Shown here piece after piece: positions 32,478 to 40,867 of a stretch of DNA of 64,000 nucleotides. The notes below the pieces were generated by a model. That model worked only from the letters and a program-made list of their open reading frames with translations. It did not search any database and had not been told where the DNA came from. Made by a program: the position numbers and the translations under genes. Each line of letters begins with the position of its first letter. Positions within the stretch are counted from its first letter, which is position 1. The DNA is from an uncultured Lachnospiraceae bacterium (GTDB taxonomy: Bacteria > Bacillota > Clostridia > Lachnospirales > Lachnospiraceae), in the NCBI GenBank assembly GCA_900550475.1, contig URSA01000003.1, positions 186,001-250,000 of the forward strand, read 5' to 3'.

Positions 32478-33152
32478 ATGAGTTATAACGTAGCCATAGA
32501 CGGGCCTGCGGGAGCAGGAAAGAGTACCATTGCAAAACAGATCGCAAAGAGGATGGGGTTGATTTATGTGGACACCGGCGCCATGTACCGGGCGATGGCC
32601 CTGTATATGATCCGGGAGAAGGTGAATCCCGGGGATCCGGACGGGATTGTGAAAAAATGTGAGGAGACCCATATCACCATCCGCTATGAGAACGGTGAGC
32701 AGGTGGTTCTTTTGAACGGAGAGAATGTGAACGCATTCCTCAGAACCGAGGAAGTGGGCAACATGGCTTCCGCCATCGCACCGAGGAAGGAAGTGCGAGC
32801 CAAACTGGTAAGGCTGCAGCGTGAGCTTGCCGCCACCTCGGATGTCATTATGGACGGCAGGGATATCGGAACCTGTGTGCTGCCCGATGCGGATGTGAAG
32901 ATCTATCTGACCGCCAGCAGCGCCGTCAGGGCGAAGAGACGCTATGACGAGCTGACCGCCAAGGGAGAGGAATGTGATCTTGCAAAGATCGAGGCGGATA
33001 TCATAGAGCGGGATGAGCGGGACATGACGCGGGAGGAATCTCCGCTGCGGCAGGCGGAGGACGCTGTTTTGGTGGACTCCTCCGATATGACCATAGAAGA
33101 AGTAATCCAGGCAATCATTGAAATCTGTGAGAAGAAACGAGAGGGAAACTGA
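32478..33152 (+). CDS. cmk: Cytidylate kinase
   Basis: The enzyme phosphorylates CMP and dCMP. Visible are the P-loop DGPAGAGKSTIAK (about 8-20), YVDTGAMYRA, the CMP-binding domain with DGRDIGTCVLPDADVK, and the lid RAKRRYDEL. The length of 224 residues is typical. The start MSYNVAIDG at ATG 32478 follows GAGGAAGAG. It is two bases ahead of ispH, and the cmk-ispH-S1 order is a known Clostridia arrangement. Confidence 0.96.
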   Translation: MSYNVAIDGPAGAGKSTIAKQIAKRMGLIYVDTGAMYRAMALYMIREKVNPGDPDGIVKKCEETHITIRYENGEQVVLLNGENVNAFLRTEEVGNMASAIAPRKEVRAKLVRLQRELAATSDVIMDGRDIGTCVLPDADVKIYLTASSAVRAKRRYDELTAKGEECDLAKIEADIIERDERDMTREESPLRQAEDAVLVDSSDMTIEEVIQAIIEICEKKREGN

Positions 33153-33154
33153 TC

Positions 33155-34003
33155 TTGGAAGTGATTCTGGCGAAGAGCATGGGATTCTGCTTCGGTGTGA
33201 AGCGCGCGGTGGAGGCGGTTTACGAGCAGGCGGAAAAAGGCGGTGACATCTACACCTACGGGGCTGTTGTGAACAACGGGGAAGTGGTGGACGATTTGAA
33301 AAAGAAGGGCGTCCGCGTGATCGAGGGCAGGGAGGAACTTGACAAAGTAGAATCCGGCACGGTGATTATCCGCGCCCACGGTGTGGCAAGGGATGTATAT
33401 GAGCGGATTGCGGAAAGAGGGCTTACCTGCGTGGATGCGACCTGCCCCTTTGTCAAGCGGATCCACGGAATCGTGGAGCGGGAGAGCAGGGAAGGAAAGC
33501 AGATCGTGGTGGTAGGAAACCCCGGACACCCGGAGGTGGAGGGGATCACGGGCTGGTGTACGACGCCTGCGGTGGTGCTTGAAACCGTGGAGGAAGCGGA
33601 AAAATTTGTACCTGAAAAGGACAAAGAAATCTGTATTGTGTCTCAAACGACATTTAATTACAACAAATTTCATAATATAGTTGAAATTTTAAAGAAAAAA
33701 GTCTATAATGTTAGTGTTGCGAATACTATCTGCAATGCAACCGAGGAGCGACAGAGGGAAGCAAAAGAGCTTGCCGCGTCTGTCGATGCAATGATAGTAA
33801 TAGGGGGCAGGCACAGCTCCAATACCAGAAAGCTGTATGAAATATGCAGCGAGGAATGTGCGAACACCTATTTTATACAGACACTGGATGACTTGCATTT
33901 AGCATTACCTAAAGCTGTTCGACTGGTGGGTATTACCGCGGGGGCGTCAACCCCAAACAATATTATCGAGGAGGTTCAAAATTATGTCAGAATTAACTTT
34001 TGA
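33155..34003 (+). CDS. ispH: 4-hydroxy-3-methylbut-2-enyl diphosphate reductase
   Basis: IspH, the last step of the MEP isoprenoid pathway, makes IPP and DMAPP with a [4Fe-4S] cluster. Cluster ligands are visible in GFCFGVKRAVE (Cys 12 region), ATCPFVK (about residue 95) and TICNAT (about 190); also GNPGHPEVEG and GASTPNNIIEEV. The length of 282 fits. The most likely start is TTG 33155, because the first conserved strand (VILAKSMGFCFG) begins two codons later and no ATG precedes it in frame close by. In some Clostridia this protein is fused to an S1 protein; here the S1 gene overlaps it by 20 nt in another frame. Confidence 0.95.
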   Translation: MEVILAKSMGFCFGVKRAVEAVYEQAEKGGDIYTYGAVVNNGEVVDDLKKKGVRVIEGREELDKVESGTVIIRAHGVARDVYERIAERGLTCVDATCPFVKRIHGIVERESREGKQIVVVGNPGHPEVEGITGWCTTPAVVLETVEEAEKFVPEKDKEICIVSQTTFNYNKFHNIVEILKKKVYNVSVANTICNATEERQREAKELAASVDAMIVIGGRHSSNTRKLYEICSEECANTYFIQTLDDLHLALPKAVRLVGITAGASTPNNIIEEVQNYVRINF

Positions 34004-35147
34004 ACAAATGTTAGAGGAATCATTAAAGACAATACACACAGGAGAGGTAGTCGAAGGTACAGTCATTGATGTGAAGCCCGAAGAGATCGTTCTGAACATC
34101 GGATACAAGTCAGACGGTATTTTGACAAGAAACGAGTACACCAACGAGCCCAATGTAGATCTGACTACCGTTGCCAGGGTGGGAGACACCATGGAAGTCA
34201 AGGTGCTCAAGGTGAACGACGGCGAGGGACAGGTTCAGCTGACCTACAAGCGTCTTGCAGCCGACAGAGGAAACAAGAGAATTGAGGAAGCCTTCAACAA
34301 TAAGGAAGTGCTCAAGGCACAGGTTGCACAGGTGCTGGACGGCGGACTCAGCGTGATCGTGGATGAGGTTCGTATCTTCATCCCCGCAAGTCTGGTTTCC
34401 GATACCTATGAGAAGGATCTGACCAAGTACGCAGGTCAGGAGATTGAGTTCGTGATCAGCGAGTACAATCCCAAGAGAAGAAGATATATCGGCGACAGAA
34501 GACAGCTTATCGCAGCAAAGAAGGCTGAGATGCAGAAAGAGCTGTTTGCCCGCATCAAGGAAGGCGACATTGTAGAGGGCACCGTGAAGAACGTTACGGA
34601 CTTCGGTGCATTCATCGATCTGGGCGGCGCAGACGGACTCCTTCATATCTCCGAGATGTCATGGGGACGTGTTGAGCATCCAAAGAAGATGTTCAAGGTA
34701 GGCGATACCGTAAAGGTTCTCATCAAGGAGATCAACGGCAACAAGATCGCGCTGAGCCTTAAGTTTGACGACCTCAACCCTTGGAAGGATGCTGCGAGCA
34801 AGTATGCCATCGGTTCCGTTGTGACCGGTACGGTTGCAAGAATGACGGACTTCGGTGCATTTGTGGAGCTTGAGCCGGGCGTAGACGCACTTCTGCACGT
34901 TTCCCAGATCTCCAAGGATCACATTGAGAAGCCCTCCGATGTTCTGAAGGTAGGCGATACCGTAACCGCAAAGGTTGTGGACTTCAATGAGGAAGACAGA
35001 AAGATCAGCCTGAGCGTAAAGGCACTTCTTGCTCCGGAACCTGAGAAGGAAGAGGAAGCAGAAGCACAGGATGACGACGCTGAGGTTGTTTCCGTGGATA
35101 TCGACGCTGTGATCGCAGCTGAGAAGGCGGAGAAAGACGCAGAGTAA
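33984..35147 (+). CDS. S1 RNA-binding domain protein (RpsA-like, four S1 domains)
   Basis: Four S1 OB-fold repeats can be seen at about 17-85, 103-168, 192-260 and 277-346; the last two are the most canonical (VEGTVKNVTDFGAFIDLGGADGL and VTGTVARMTDFGAFVELEPGV). The tail is acidic and low complexity. In Firmicutes such proteins associate with ribosomes or mRNA and are shorter than the six-domain E. coli S1. A strong GAGGAGG lies in front of ATG 33984. The gene starts inside the last codons of ispH, so its translation is probably coupled to IspH. Confidence 0.92.
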   Translation: MSELTFEQMLEESLKTIHTGEVVEGTVIDVKPEEIVLNIGYKSDGILTRNEYTNEPNVDLTTVARVGDTMEVKVLKVNDGEGQVQLTYKRLAADRGNKRIEEAFNNKEVLKAQVAQVLDGGLSVIVDEVRIFIPASLVSDTYEKDLTKYAGQEIEFVISEYNPKRRRYIGDRRQLIAAKKAEMQKELFARIKEGDIVEGTVKNVTDFGAFIDLGGADGLLHISEMSWGRVEHPKKMFKVGDTVKVLIKEINGNKIALSLKFDDLNPWKDAASKYAIGSVVTGTVARMTDFGAFVELEPGVDALLHVSQISKDHIEKPSDVLKVGDTVTAKVVDFNEEDRKISLSVKALLAPEPEKEEEAEAQDDDAEVVSVDIDAVIAAEKAEKDAE

Positions 35148-35179
35148 TCCTATAACTTAAGAGAAGGCAGGTCGACGGC

Positions 35180-35962
35180 ATGATTTACGATTACGAATAT
35201 TTCAAAAAAGCGGTCTATGACCTGACCAGTATTGATCTGAATGCATACAAGGAAAAGCAGATGAAGCGCAGAATTGACACGCTCATCGCCAAGAACGGTG
35301 TAGTCGGCTACGATAAGTATGTGCAGGTCTTAAAGACGGACAGGGTTCGTTTTGAGGAATTTGTCAACTATCTGACCATCAATGTGTCGGAGTTTTACCG
35401 TAACCCGGATCAATGGCAGCTTTTGGACATGCAGATTTTTCCCGAGCTCATTCAGAGGTTCGGCAAGAATTTGAAGATCTGGAGCGCAGCCTGCTCCACG
35501 GGAGACGAACCATATTCCCTGGTGATGGCGTTGTCCAGACATATACCGCTGAATCAGATCAGAATACTGGCTACCGACATTGACAAACAGGTAATTGCAA
35601 AGGCGAAGGTAGGGCTGTATAACGAGAAGAGCATTGAGGCTGTTCCCGATGACCTGAAGCGTAGGTATTTTACGAAGATCGGGCCTTCCTACCAGATCTC
35701 GGAAGAGATCAAGAGCCGTGTGGAGTTTAAGGAGCATAATCTGCTGAAGGATGCTTATCCCACCGATTGCAATTTAATTGTCTGCCGTAACGTACTGATC
35801 TACTTTACGGAGGAAGCCAAGGAAGAGATCTACCGGAAGTTTGAGCGTGCGCTTAAACCGGAAGGACTTCTTTTCATCGGCAGCACAGAACAGATTATCA
35901 ACTACAAAGAGATCGGTTACGAGAGAAAGAACTCTTTCTTTTATGCAAAGCCGAAGAGATAA
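35180..35962 (+). CDS. cheR: CheR-type protein-glutamate O-methyltransferase
   Basis: A 260-residue SAM-dependent methyltransferase. The N-terminal CheR_N helix bundle (about 1-75; EFVNYLTINVSEFYRN) is followed by the catalytic domain with the SAM motif WSAACSTGDEPYSLVM, then ATDIDKQVIAKAKVGLY and CNLIVCRNVLIYF. It methylates chemoreceptor glutamates. No other chemotaxis gene is nearby, and it sits 32 bp after the S1 gene at the end of a housekeeping transcript, closed by a terminator at 35968. Confidence 0.95.
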   Translation: MIYDYEYFKKAVYDLTSIDLNAYKEKQMKRRIDTLIAKNGVVGYDKYVQVLKTDRVRFEEFVNYLTINVSEFYRNPDQWQLLDMQIFPELIQRFGKNLKIWSAACSTGDEPYSLVMALSRHIPLNQIRILATDIDKQVIAKAKVGLYNEKSIEAVPDDLKRRYFTKIGPSYQISEEIKSRVEFKEHNLLKDAYPTDCNLIVCRNVLIYFTEEAKEEIYRKFERALKPEGLLFIGSTEQIINYKEIGYERKNSFFYAKPKR

Positions 35963-35967
35963 AATTC

Positions 35968-35998
35968 AAAAGCCATGACGGATTCGTTATGGCTTTTT
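35968..35998 (+). terminator. Terminator after cheR
   Basis: The stem AAAAGCCATGACG (35968-35980) pairs with CGTTATGGCTTTT (one G-U), with loop GATT and a T run at its 3' side. Confidence 0.85.
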
Positions 35999-36015
35999 GT
36001 GTAAAGGGGGAAAAG

Positions 36016-36861
36016 ATGAAAAGGAGATATGTAATTTTGACTTTGCTTATTGCAGTTTTGCTTGCCGGCTGTGGAAAAAACGAGTCGGAAGGTTCTTCAT
36101 CGTTATGGGAAGAGGAGCAGAACTTTGAACAGGCGCTGGTAACCTGCATGACAGAGCACCGCGACTTATATCGGGAAACGTACCAGAATCTGGCGAATGC
36201 GAACGTGAGCAGAGCGGCATTGGATGAGGCGTCTGTTGCGGAGACGGAGCCGTATTTTACCTACCGGATAGAGGATATTGAGGTGCAGGTGGAAAAGGTG
36301 TCGGCAGAGTCGGACTCCGGTCAGGATGGGAGGACGGAATATCGGTTTTACCGTGGTGGCGAACTGCTTTTCACAAAGCGTCTCTATGCCATGTATGACA
36401 AAAACTGGGTGGAGGAGCCAAAGTTTTATTATATTGATGTGACAGGGGATGGGGAAAAAGACATTCTGGCAATCGTTCCGGTTATGATGACGGGGACAGG
36501 CCCCCTTGATGGCGACATGGTGATGGTCTATGATGTGAAAGGAAACGCGGAAATACCGGTGTTTGATGATTGCGTGGATCTGACCGCAGAGCAGAGCGCG
36601 CAGCTTGAAGGGATTCTTAAAAAGAAGGAGGCATTCTCCACTTTGTTTCCTCAATACCAATATATTCTCCGCTCAAGCTATTCCGCTTATGCGGATGAGG
36701 AGGGCACGCTGTACTGTGAGTTTTCCATATGGAGAGAAGACGGCATCACAGACCCTATCGGCAATATTCTGACTGCCCTTGTGTATAACGGGGAGAAGAA
36801 CAGGTTTGAATTTGACCCGGAACGGATTGCATTCCTGCCGGGGTATCAGGATGAAACATAA
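36016..36861 (+). CDS. Putative lipoprotein, 281 aa, unknown function
   Basis: A lipoprotein signal peptide with lipobox LLAGC (Cys about 19). The mature domain has no recognisable family; it shows mixed strands with YYIDVTGDGEKDILAIVPV, which resembles a calcium-binding or FG-GAP-like DxDxDG-type loop but is not a clear match. ATG 36016 follows AAAGGGGGAAAAG; an upstream in-frame ATG at 35989 lies inside the cheR terminator and is rejected. A weak hairpin with T run follows at 36941. Confidence 0.75.
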   Translation: MKRRYVILTLLIAVLLAGCGKNESEGSSSLWEEEQNFEQALVTCMTEHRDLYRETYQNLANANVSRAALDEASVAETEPYFTYRIEDIEVQVEKVSAESDSGQDGRTEYRFYRGGELLFTKRLYAMYDKNWVEEPKFYYIDVTGDGEKDILAIVPVMMTGTGPLDGDMVMVYDVKGNAEIPVFDDCVDLTAEQSAQLEGILKKKEAFSTLFPQYQYILRSSYSAYADEEGTLYCEFSIWREDGITDPIGNILTALVYNGEKNRFEFDPERIAFLPGYQDET

Positions 36862-36940
36862 AAGGCTATGAGACAAAAAAATAATATAGTTTACTCGTTG
36901 GAGTTGTCGGTAACAGAAAGTGGGCTGTCTGTCTTTTTTT

Positions 36941-36965
36941 GGGGAGATGAACAGCTCCTTTTTGT
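36941..36965 (+). terminator. Possible terminator
   Basis: GGAG (36943-36946) pairs with CTCC (36955-36958), extended by TG/CA, followed by TTTTT (36959-36963). It lies between the lipoprotein gene and the potassium module. The stem is short. Confidence 0.4.
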
Positions 36966-37018
36966 TTTACATTTTCGCTTATATGCAGGATGCCTTTACC
37001 GTTTTTTATCCGTTTATG

Positions 37019-37027
37019 TGCTACAAT
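37019..37027 (+). promoter_or_regulatory. Possible extended -10 promoter of the potassium module
   Basis: TGC followed by TACAAT (37022-37027), 28 bp upstream of GTG 37055. There is no convincing -35 box at 17 bp. Confidence 0.4.
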
Positions 37028-37054
37028 AGTTATCAGTACAAGGAGGCAATAGAG

Positions 37055-38113
37055 GTGAGAAAGAAAAAAATCCTGAAAAATATAGTTATTTCATTGTTTG
37101 CTTTGGCTGCCGCCTGTGCGATCAGTCCGTTATTTCAGTGGCTTGGGGTGGAGGAACACATAACGACAATTTTTGTTTTTTCCGTTTTTATTGTTTCTCT
37201 CTGCACCGATGGATACCTCTATGGAATTGTGTCTGCAGTGATCGGTACAGTTGCAATTAATTTTGCGTTTACATATCCCTTTTTAAAATTTGACTTTTTA
37301 ACGCCCATCAATGTTATTTCGGCAATTATAATGTTGATGATTGCTATTATTACAGGAATGCTGACAACAAAGATCAAAACCTATGAAGAAACAAAGGCGG
37401 AGAGCGAACGGGAAAAAATGCGTGCGAATCTACTTCGGGCGGTTTCTCACGACCTACGCACGCCGCTTACATCCATTTACAGTGCAAGTTCTGTTCTTCA
37501 TGACGAAAGAGAAAATCTGACAGAAGGGCAAAAGGAAATAATGTTATTGAATATTCAGGAAGATTCGGAATGGCTTATTCGCATGGTGGAAAACCTTCTC
37601 TCGGTCACCAGAATCGACAATGAAACAATGAGAATCACTAAAGTACCGACAATATTGGATGAGTTGATCGACTCTTCTGTTACGAAGTTCTGCCAGCGCC
37701 ACCCGGAGCAGAAGGTCGAAGTGGAAGTGCCCGGAGAAATTGTGGTAGTTTTAGTTGATCCAATTTTGATTGAACAGGTTATTCTTAATCTTTTGGAAAA
37801 TTCTGTATGCCATGCGAAGGGCATGACAACCCTTTCACTCAAGGTGTTTACCTTAGCTGACAAGGTTACGTTCGAGATTGCGGATGATGGCTGCGGAATA
37901 GAGGAAGGCGAATTGAAGGATTTTTTTTCAGGATGCTACGAAGGACAGCAGGATATGACACGCGTCAGCCGCCGTTATGCAGGAATTGGTTTATCCGTCT
38001 GCTCCACAATAATCAAGGCACATGGTGGAACAATTACCGCACAAAATCAAAAATCCGGCGGTGCATTATTCCATTTTACAATTCAAAAGGAGAAAAACCG
38101 AGATGACAAATAA
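37055..38113 (+). CDS. KdpD-like sensor histidine kinase (short form)
   Basis: A 352-residue kinase. Four hydrophobic segments of the DUF4118/KdpD membrane type (about 10-105) are followed by a HisKA domain with SHDLRTP (phospho-acceptor His132) and a HATPase domain with NLLENS, ADDGCGI and GIGLSV motifs. It lacks the N-terminal KdpD and Usp cytoplasmic sensor domains of classical KdpD. GTG 37055 follows AAGGAGG eight bases upstream; upstream ATGs lack a ribosome binding site. Base composition is AT-richer than the flanks. Co-transcribed with the response regulator and KtrBA-like genes, it most likely senses K+ limitation or turgor. Confidence 0.88.
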   Translation: MRKKKILKNIVISLFALAAACAISPLFQWLGVEEHITTIFVFSVFIVSLCTDGYLYGIVSAVIGTVAINFAFTYPFLKFDFLTPINVISAIIMLMIAIITGMLTTKIKTYEETKAESEREKMRANLLRAVSHDLRTPLTSIYSASSVLHDERENLTEGQKEIMLLNIQEDSEWLIRMVENLLSVTRIDNETMRITKVPTILDELIDSSVTKFCQRHPEQKVEVEVPGEIVVVLVDPILIEQVILNLLENSVCHAKGMTTLSLKVFTLADKVTFEIADDGCGIEEGELKDFFSGCYEGQQDMTRVSRRYAGIGLSVCSTIIKAHGGTITAQNQKSGGALFHFTIQKEKNRDDK

Positions 38114-38816
38114 TAGGTATAAGGTTCTACTGGTGGAAGATGACGAAAATATCCAAATGGTTATGGTGACCATGCTGGAAAATGCCGGCTATCAGGTGAT
38201 TCTTGCTAAAACTTGTAATCTGGCGATAACATTGTTTTCCTCTCATTTGCCGGACATTACGATTCTTGATCTTGGTCTTCCGGATATGGATGGGATGCGA
38301 TTTCTTGAACTTGTCCGGAAAGATTCACTTTCTCCGGTCATTGTGCTATCCGCACGAAGTGATGACAAAGATAAAGTATTGGCATTGGATGCCGGTGCAA
38401 ACGATTATGTGACAAAGCCGTTCAGTTCAGCAGAGCTGTTGGCGCGTATTCGTGCGGTATTGCGGAACTATCAGCATCGCGCTGATAGTGGAAAGTTCCC
38501 GAACGGTACCTTTCAAATAAAAGATCTACTGATTGATTATAACGCAAGGCAGGTGTTTGCCCGCGGACAAGAGATCAGTCTTTCCCAGACTGAATATAAC
38601 ATTGTAGCGTTTCTTTCCGCACACTGCGGGAAGATGATGACTTATTCCGCAATCATTAAAGAGATTTGGGGATATCCCGATGAGGGCAGTATAAAAAAAC
38701 TTCAGGTCAATATGGCCAATATACGAAGGAAATTTGGTGTAAAACCGGGGGAGATTTGGTTTATTTCCAACGAACTTGGTGTTGGATATCGAATGAACGG
38801 AGATAATGCAGAATGA
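38103..38816 (+). CDS. KdpE-like OmpR-family response regulator
   Basis: A 237-residue two-domain regulator. The receiver domain has EDD (12-14), phospho-acceptor Asp56 in ILDLGLPD, and Lys105 in TKPFS. The OmpR winged helix (about 135-230) contains LSQTEYNIVAFL and INMANIRRK-type recognition helix. The start ATG 38103 overlaps the histidine kinase end by 11 nt, and AAGGAG lies upstream. The stop overlaps the start of the transporter gene (ATGA). It probably activates the downstream transporter or a kdp operon elsewhere. Confidence 0.92.
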   Translation: MTNNRYKVLLVEDDENIQMVMVTMLENAGYQVILAKTCNLAITLFSSHLPDITILDLGLPDMDGMRFLELVRKDSLSPVIVLSARSDDKDKVLALDAGANDYVTKPFSSAELLARIRAVLRNYQHRADSGKFPNGTFQIKDLLIDYNARQVFARGQEISLSQTEYNIVAFLSAHCGKMMTYSAIIKEIWGYPDEGSIKKLQVNMANIRRKFGVKPGEIWFISNELGVGYRMNGDNAE

Positions 38817-40111
38817 ATAAACTATTTCATACACAATCACCGGCGCGACTTATCTCATTGGGATTTGCTGCTGCAATTTTAATGGGATCATTACTCCTGA
38901 TACTGCCATGCAGTGTGCAGGAAGGAGTAGAATTGAAATACATTGATTCCCTTTATACCTCCACGAGCGCTGTTTGTGTGACGGGGTTGATTGCCGTAGA
39001 TGCAGGAGATACCTTTACGCCTCTTGGACAATTCTTTCTTGCCATGTTGATACAAATCGGAGGGCTTGGCGTCACGTCTATAGGTGCCGGAATTATTTTG
39101 GCGATGGGAAAGAAATTAGACTTAAAGAGTCGAAGCCTGATTCGGGAAGCCTCTAATCTGGCTTCAAACAAAGGTGTTGTCCGGTTTATTAAAAGTGTGC
39201 TGCTTACCACCTTGATTATCGAAGTGACCGGCGCTGTGCTGAGTTTTCCCGTTTTCATACATGATTATCCGCCTTTAAAGGCAATTGGAATCAGTTTGTT
39301 CCATTCAGTGGCTGCTTTTAACAACTCAGGCTTTGATATATTGGGAAATCTTCAAAACTTGATTCCATATCAAAATAATGTGATGCTCAATTTAGTCACT
39401 TGTGGATTAATCTTTTTCGGAGGAATCGGTTTTCTTGTCATTCGAGAAATGTGGCAGTGCAAGTTAAATTGGAAAAAATATTCCATGCACTCTAAAGTTG
39501 TGCTCTCAGTAAGCGGGGGACTGATCGCCATAGGAACATTGTTAATCAAATTGACGGAAAATGTGACATGGCTCGGCGCTTTCTTTCACAGTGTTTCGTC
39601 CAGAACTGCCGGCTTCTCAACTTATCCGCTGGGAACATTTTCGACCGCCGGACTGCTGGTACTCACAGTATTGATGTTTATCGGTGCGTCTCCCGGATCG
39701 ACGGGGGGAGGAATAAAGACCAGTACTTTCTTTGTTCTAATTCAGGGCATTAAATCAGCAGCAACCAATAAATCGGAAAAAGCTTTCCATAATGCCATAC
39801 CGAAGGATTCATTCCGAAAAGCGTCGGTTATAACGTTGTTAGCCGTAGCGGTTGTGTCGGTAGGCACCTGGCTTATGGTTGTGCTGGAGCCGGATGTTTC
39901 ATTAACGGATGCGCTTTTTGAGATTACGAGCGCCTTTGGAACGGTTGGTCTTTCAACAGGAATTACAACCGGTTTGGGCGTTGGGGCAAAGCTCCTCTCT
40001 ATTCTTATTATGTACATAGGCAGACTTGGTCCCTTGACTGTGGCATCACTTTGGTATTTTAACAGAGGCGAACGCATTAGTTTTCCGGAGGGGAATATTT
40101 CAATTGGATAA
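38813..40111 (+). CDS. TrkH/KtrB family potassium transporter, membrane subunit
   Basis: A 432-residue protein with four M1-P-M2 pore repeats. Selectivity-filter-like sequences appear in order: SAVCVTGL (about 51-58), AAFNNSGFD (about 165), SSRTAGFST (about 263) and SAFGTVGLSTG (about 380), with the conserved glycine in each. The length is that of KtrB rather than the longer TrkH. It moves K+ (with Na+ in KtrAB) into the cell. It starts within the stop codon of the response regulator (ATGA) and is followed 12 bp later by its regulatory subunit. Confidence 0.93.
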   Translation: MNKLFHTQSPARLISLGFAAAILMGSLLLILPCSVQEGVELKYIDSLYTSTSAVCVTGLIAVDAGDTFTPLGQFFLAMLIQIGGLGVTSIGAGIILAMGKKLDLKSRSLIREASNLASNKGVVRFIKSVLLTTLIIEVTGAVLSFPVFIHDYPPLKAIGISLFHSVAAFNNSGFDILGNLQNLIPYQNNVMLNLVTCGLIFFGGIGFLVIREMWQCKLNWKKYSMHSKVVLSVSGGLIAIGTLLIKLTENVTWLGAFFHSVSSRTAGFSTYPLGTFSTAGLLVLTVLMFIGASPGSTGGGIKTSTFFVLIQGIKSAATNKSEKAFHNAIPKDSFRKASVITLLAVAVVSVGTWLMVVLEPDVSLTDALFEITSAFGTVGLSTGITTGLGVGAKLLSILIMYIGRLGPLTVASLWYFNRGERISFPEGNISIG

Positions 40112-40123
40112 TGGAGGAAGGGT

Positions 40124-40810
40124 ATGTTTGGAAATAAAAACAGTAATAAGACAACTTATGGCATCGTCGGACTTGGACGGTTTGGTCAAGCACTTGCCAG
40201 GGAATTGGCGGGATCAGGGGCAGAGCTGATTGTTTTGGACCTTGATGAGGATAAGGTCAAGGAAATGAGAGAATTAACTGAAAACGCTTATGTTGTGAAA
40301 AATTTAGATAAAAAGACATTGGAAGAAACGGGAATTCAAAATTGTGATGTTGCGGTGGTATGTATTGGTGAAAAGATGGACACATCGATTCTGACCACAC
40401 TAAATCTGGTTTCTTTAGGGATTCCCAAGGTGCTTTCCAAAGCAACAAGTGCAGACCATGGCATCATTCTGGAAAAACTCGGAGCGGAAGTAGTGTACCC
40501 TGAACGTGACATGGCTGTCCGTTTGGCAGGGCGCTTGGAAACCGCCAGTGAATTAGATATTATCCAATTAAGCGAACAAATCAATATTTCAAAGATACAG
40601 ATACCGGAACAGCTCATTGGAAAAAGTGTTGCCAATGCAAATCTGAGAGGACGGTTTGGACTTAATATTATAGCAATAGAAAACAACGGACAGGTGCTTG
40701 ATAACATCCAACCGGACTATTTATTCCGCATAGAGGATACACTGTATCTTTCGGGGAGTAAGAATGGATTGCTCAAAATTAATCAATGGGCTATGCATAT
40801 AGCAGATTAA
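40124..40810 (+). CDS. TrkA/KtrA-type RCK regulatory subunit of potassium transporter
   Basis: A 228-residue cytosolic protein. RCK_N Rossmann fold with GIVGLGRFGQALAREL (about 13-28) and an acidic LDLDED at the end of beta 2 binds nucleotide (NAD+ or ATP/ADP); RCK_C spans about 140-225. One TrkA_N/TrkA_C pair, as in KtrA, gates the adjacent pore subunit. The ribosome binding site GGAGGAAGGG precedes ATG 40124. The operon ends at a hairpin shared with the convergent exonuclease gene. Confidence 0.93.
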   Translation: MFGNKNSNKTTYGIVGLGRFGQALARELAGSGAELIVLDLDEDKVKEMRELTENAYVVKNLDKKTLEETGIQNCDVAVVCIGEKMDTSILTTLNLVSLGIPKVLSKATSADHGIILEKLGAEVVYPERDMAVRLAGRLETASELDIIQLSEQINISKIQIPEQLIGKSVANANLRGRFGLNIIAIENNGQVLDNIQPDYLFRIEDTLYLSGSKNGLLKINQWAMHIAD

Positions 40811-40819
40811 AAATTCAGG

Positions 40820-40867
40820 CCGCACCACAACGGAGTCAATATCCCGCTGCGGTGCGGTTTGTTTTTT
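40820..40867. terminator. Bidirectional terminator between ktrA-like gene and yprB-like gene
   Basis: CCGCACC (40820-40826) pairs with GGTGCGG (40851-40857), with inner CGG/CCG pairing; the + strand has TTTGTTTTTT after it, and the - strand has ATTTTT. Confidence 0.75.
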
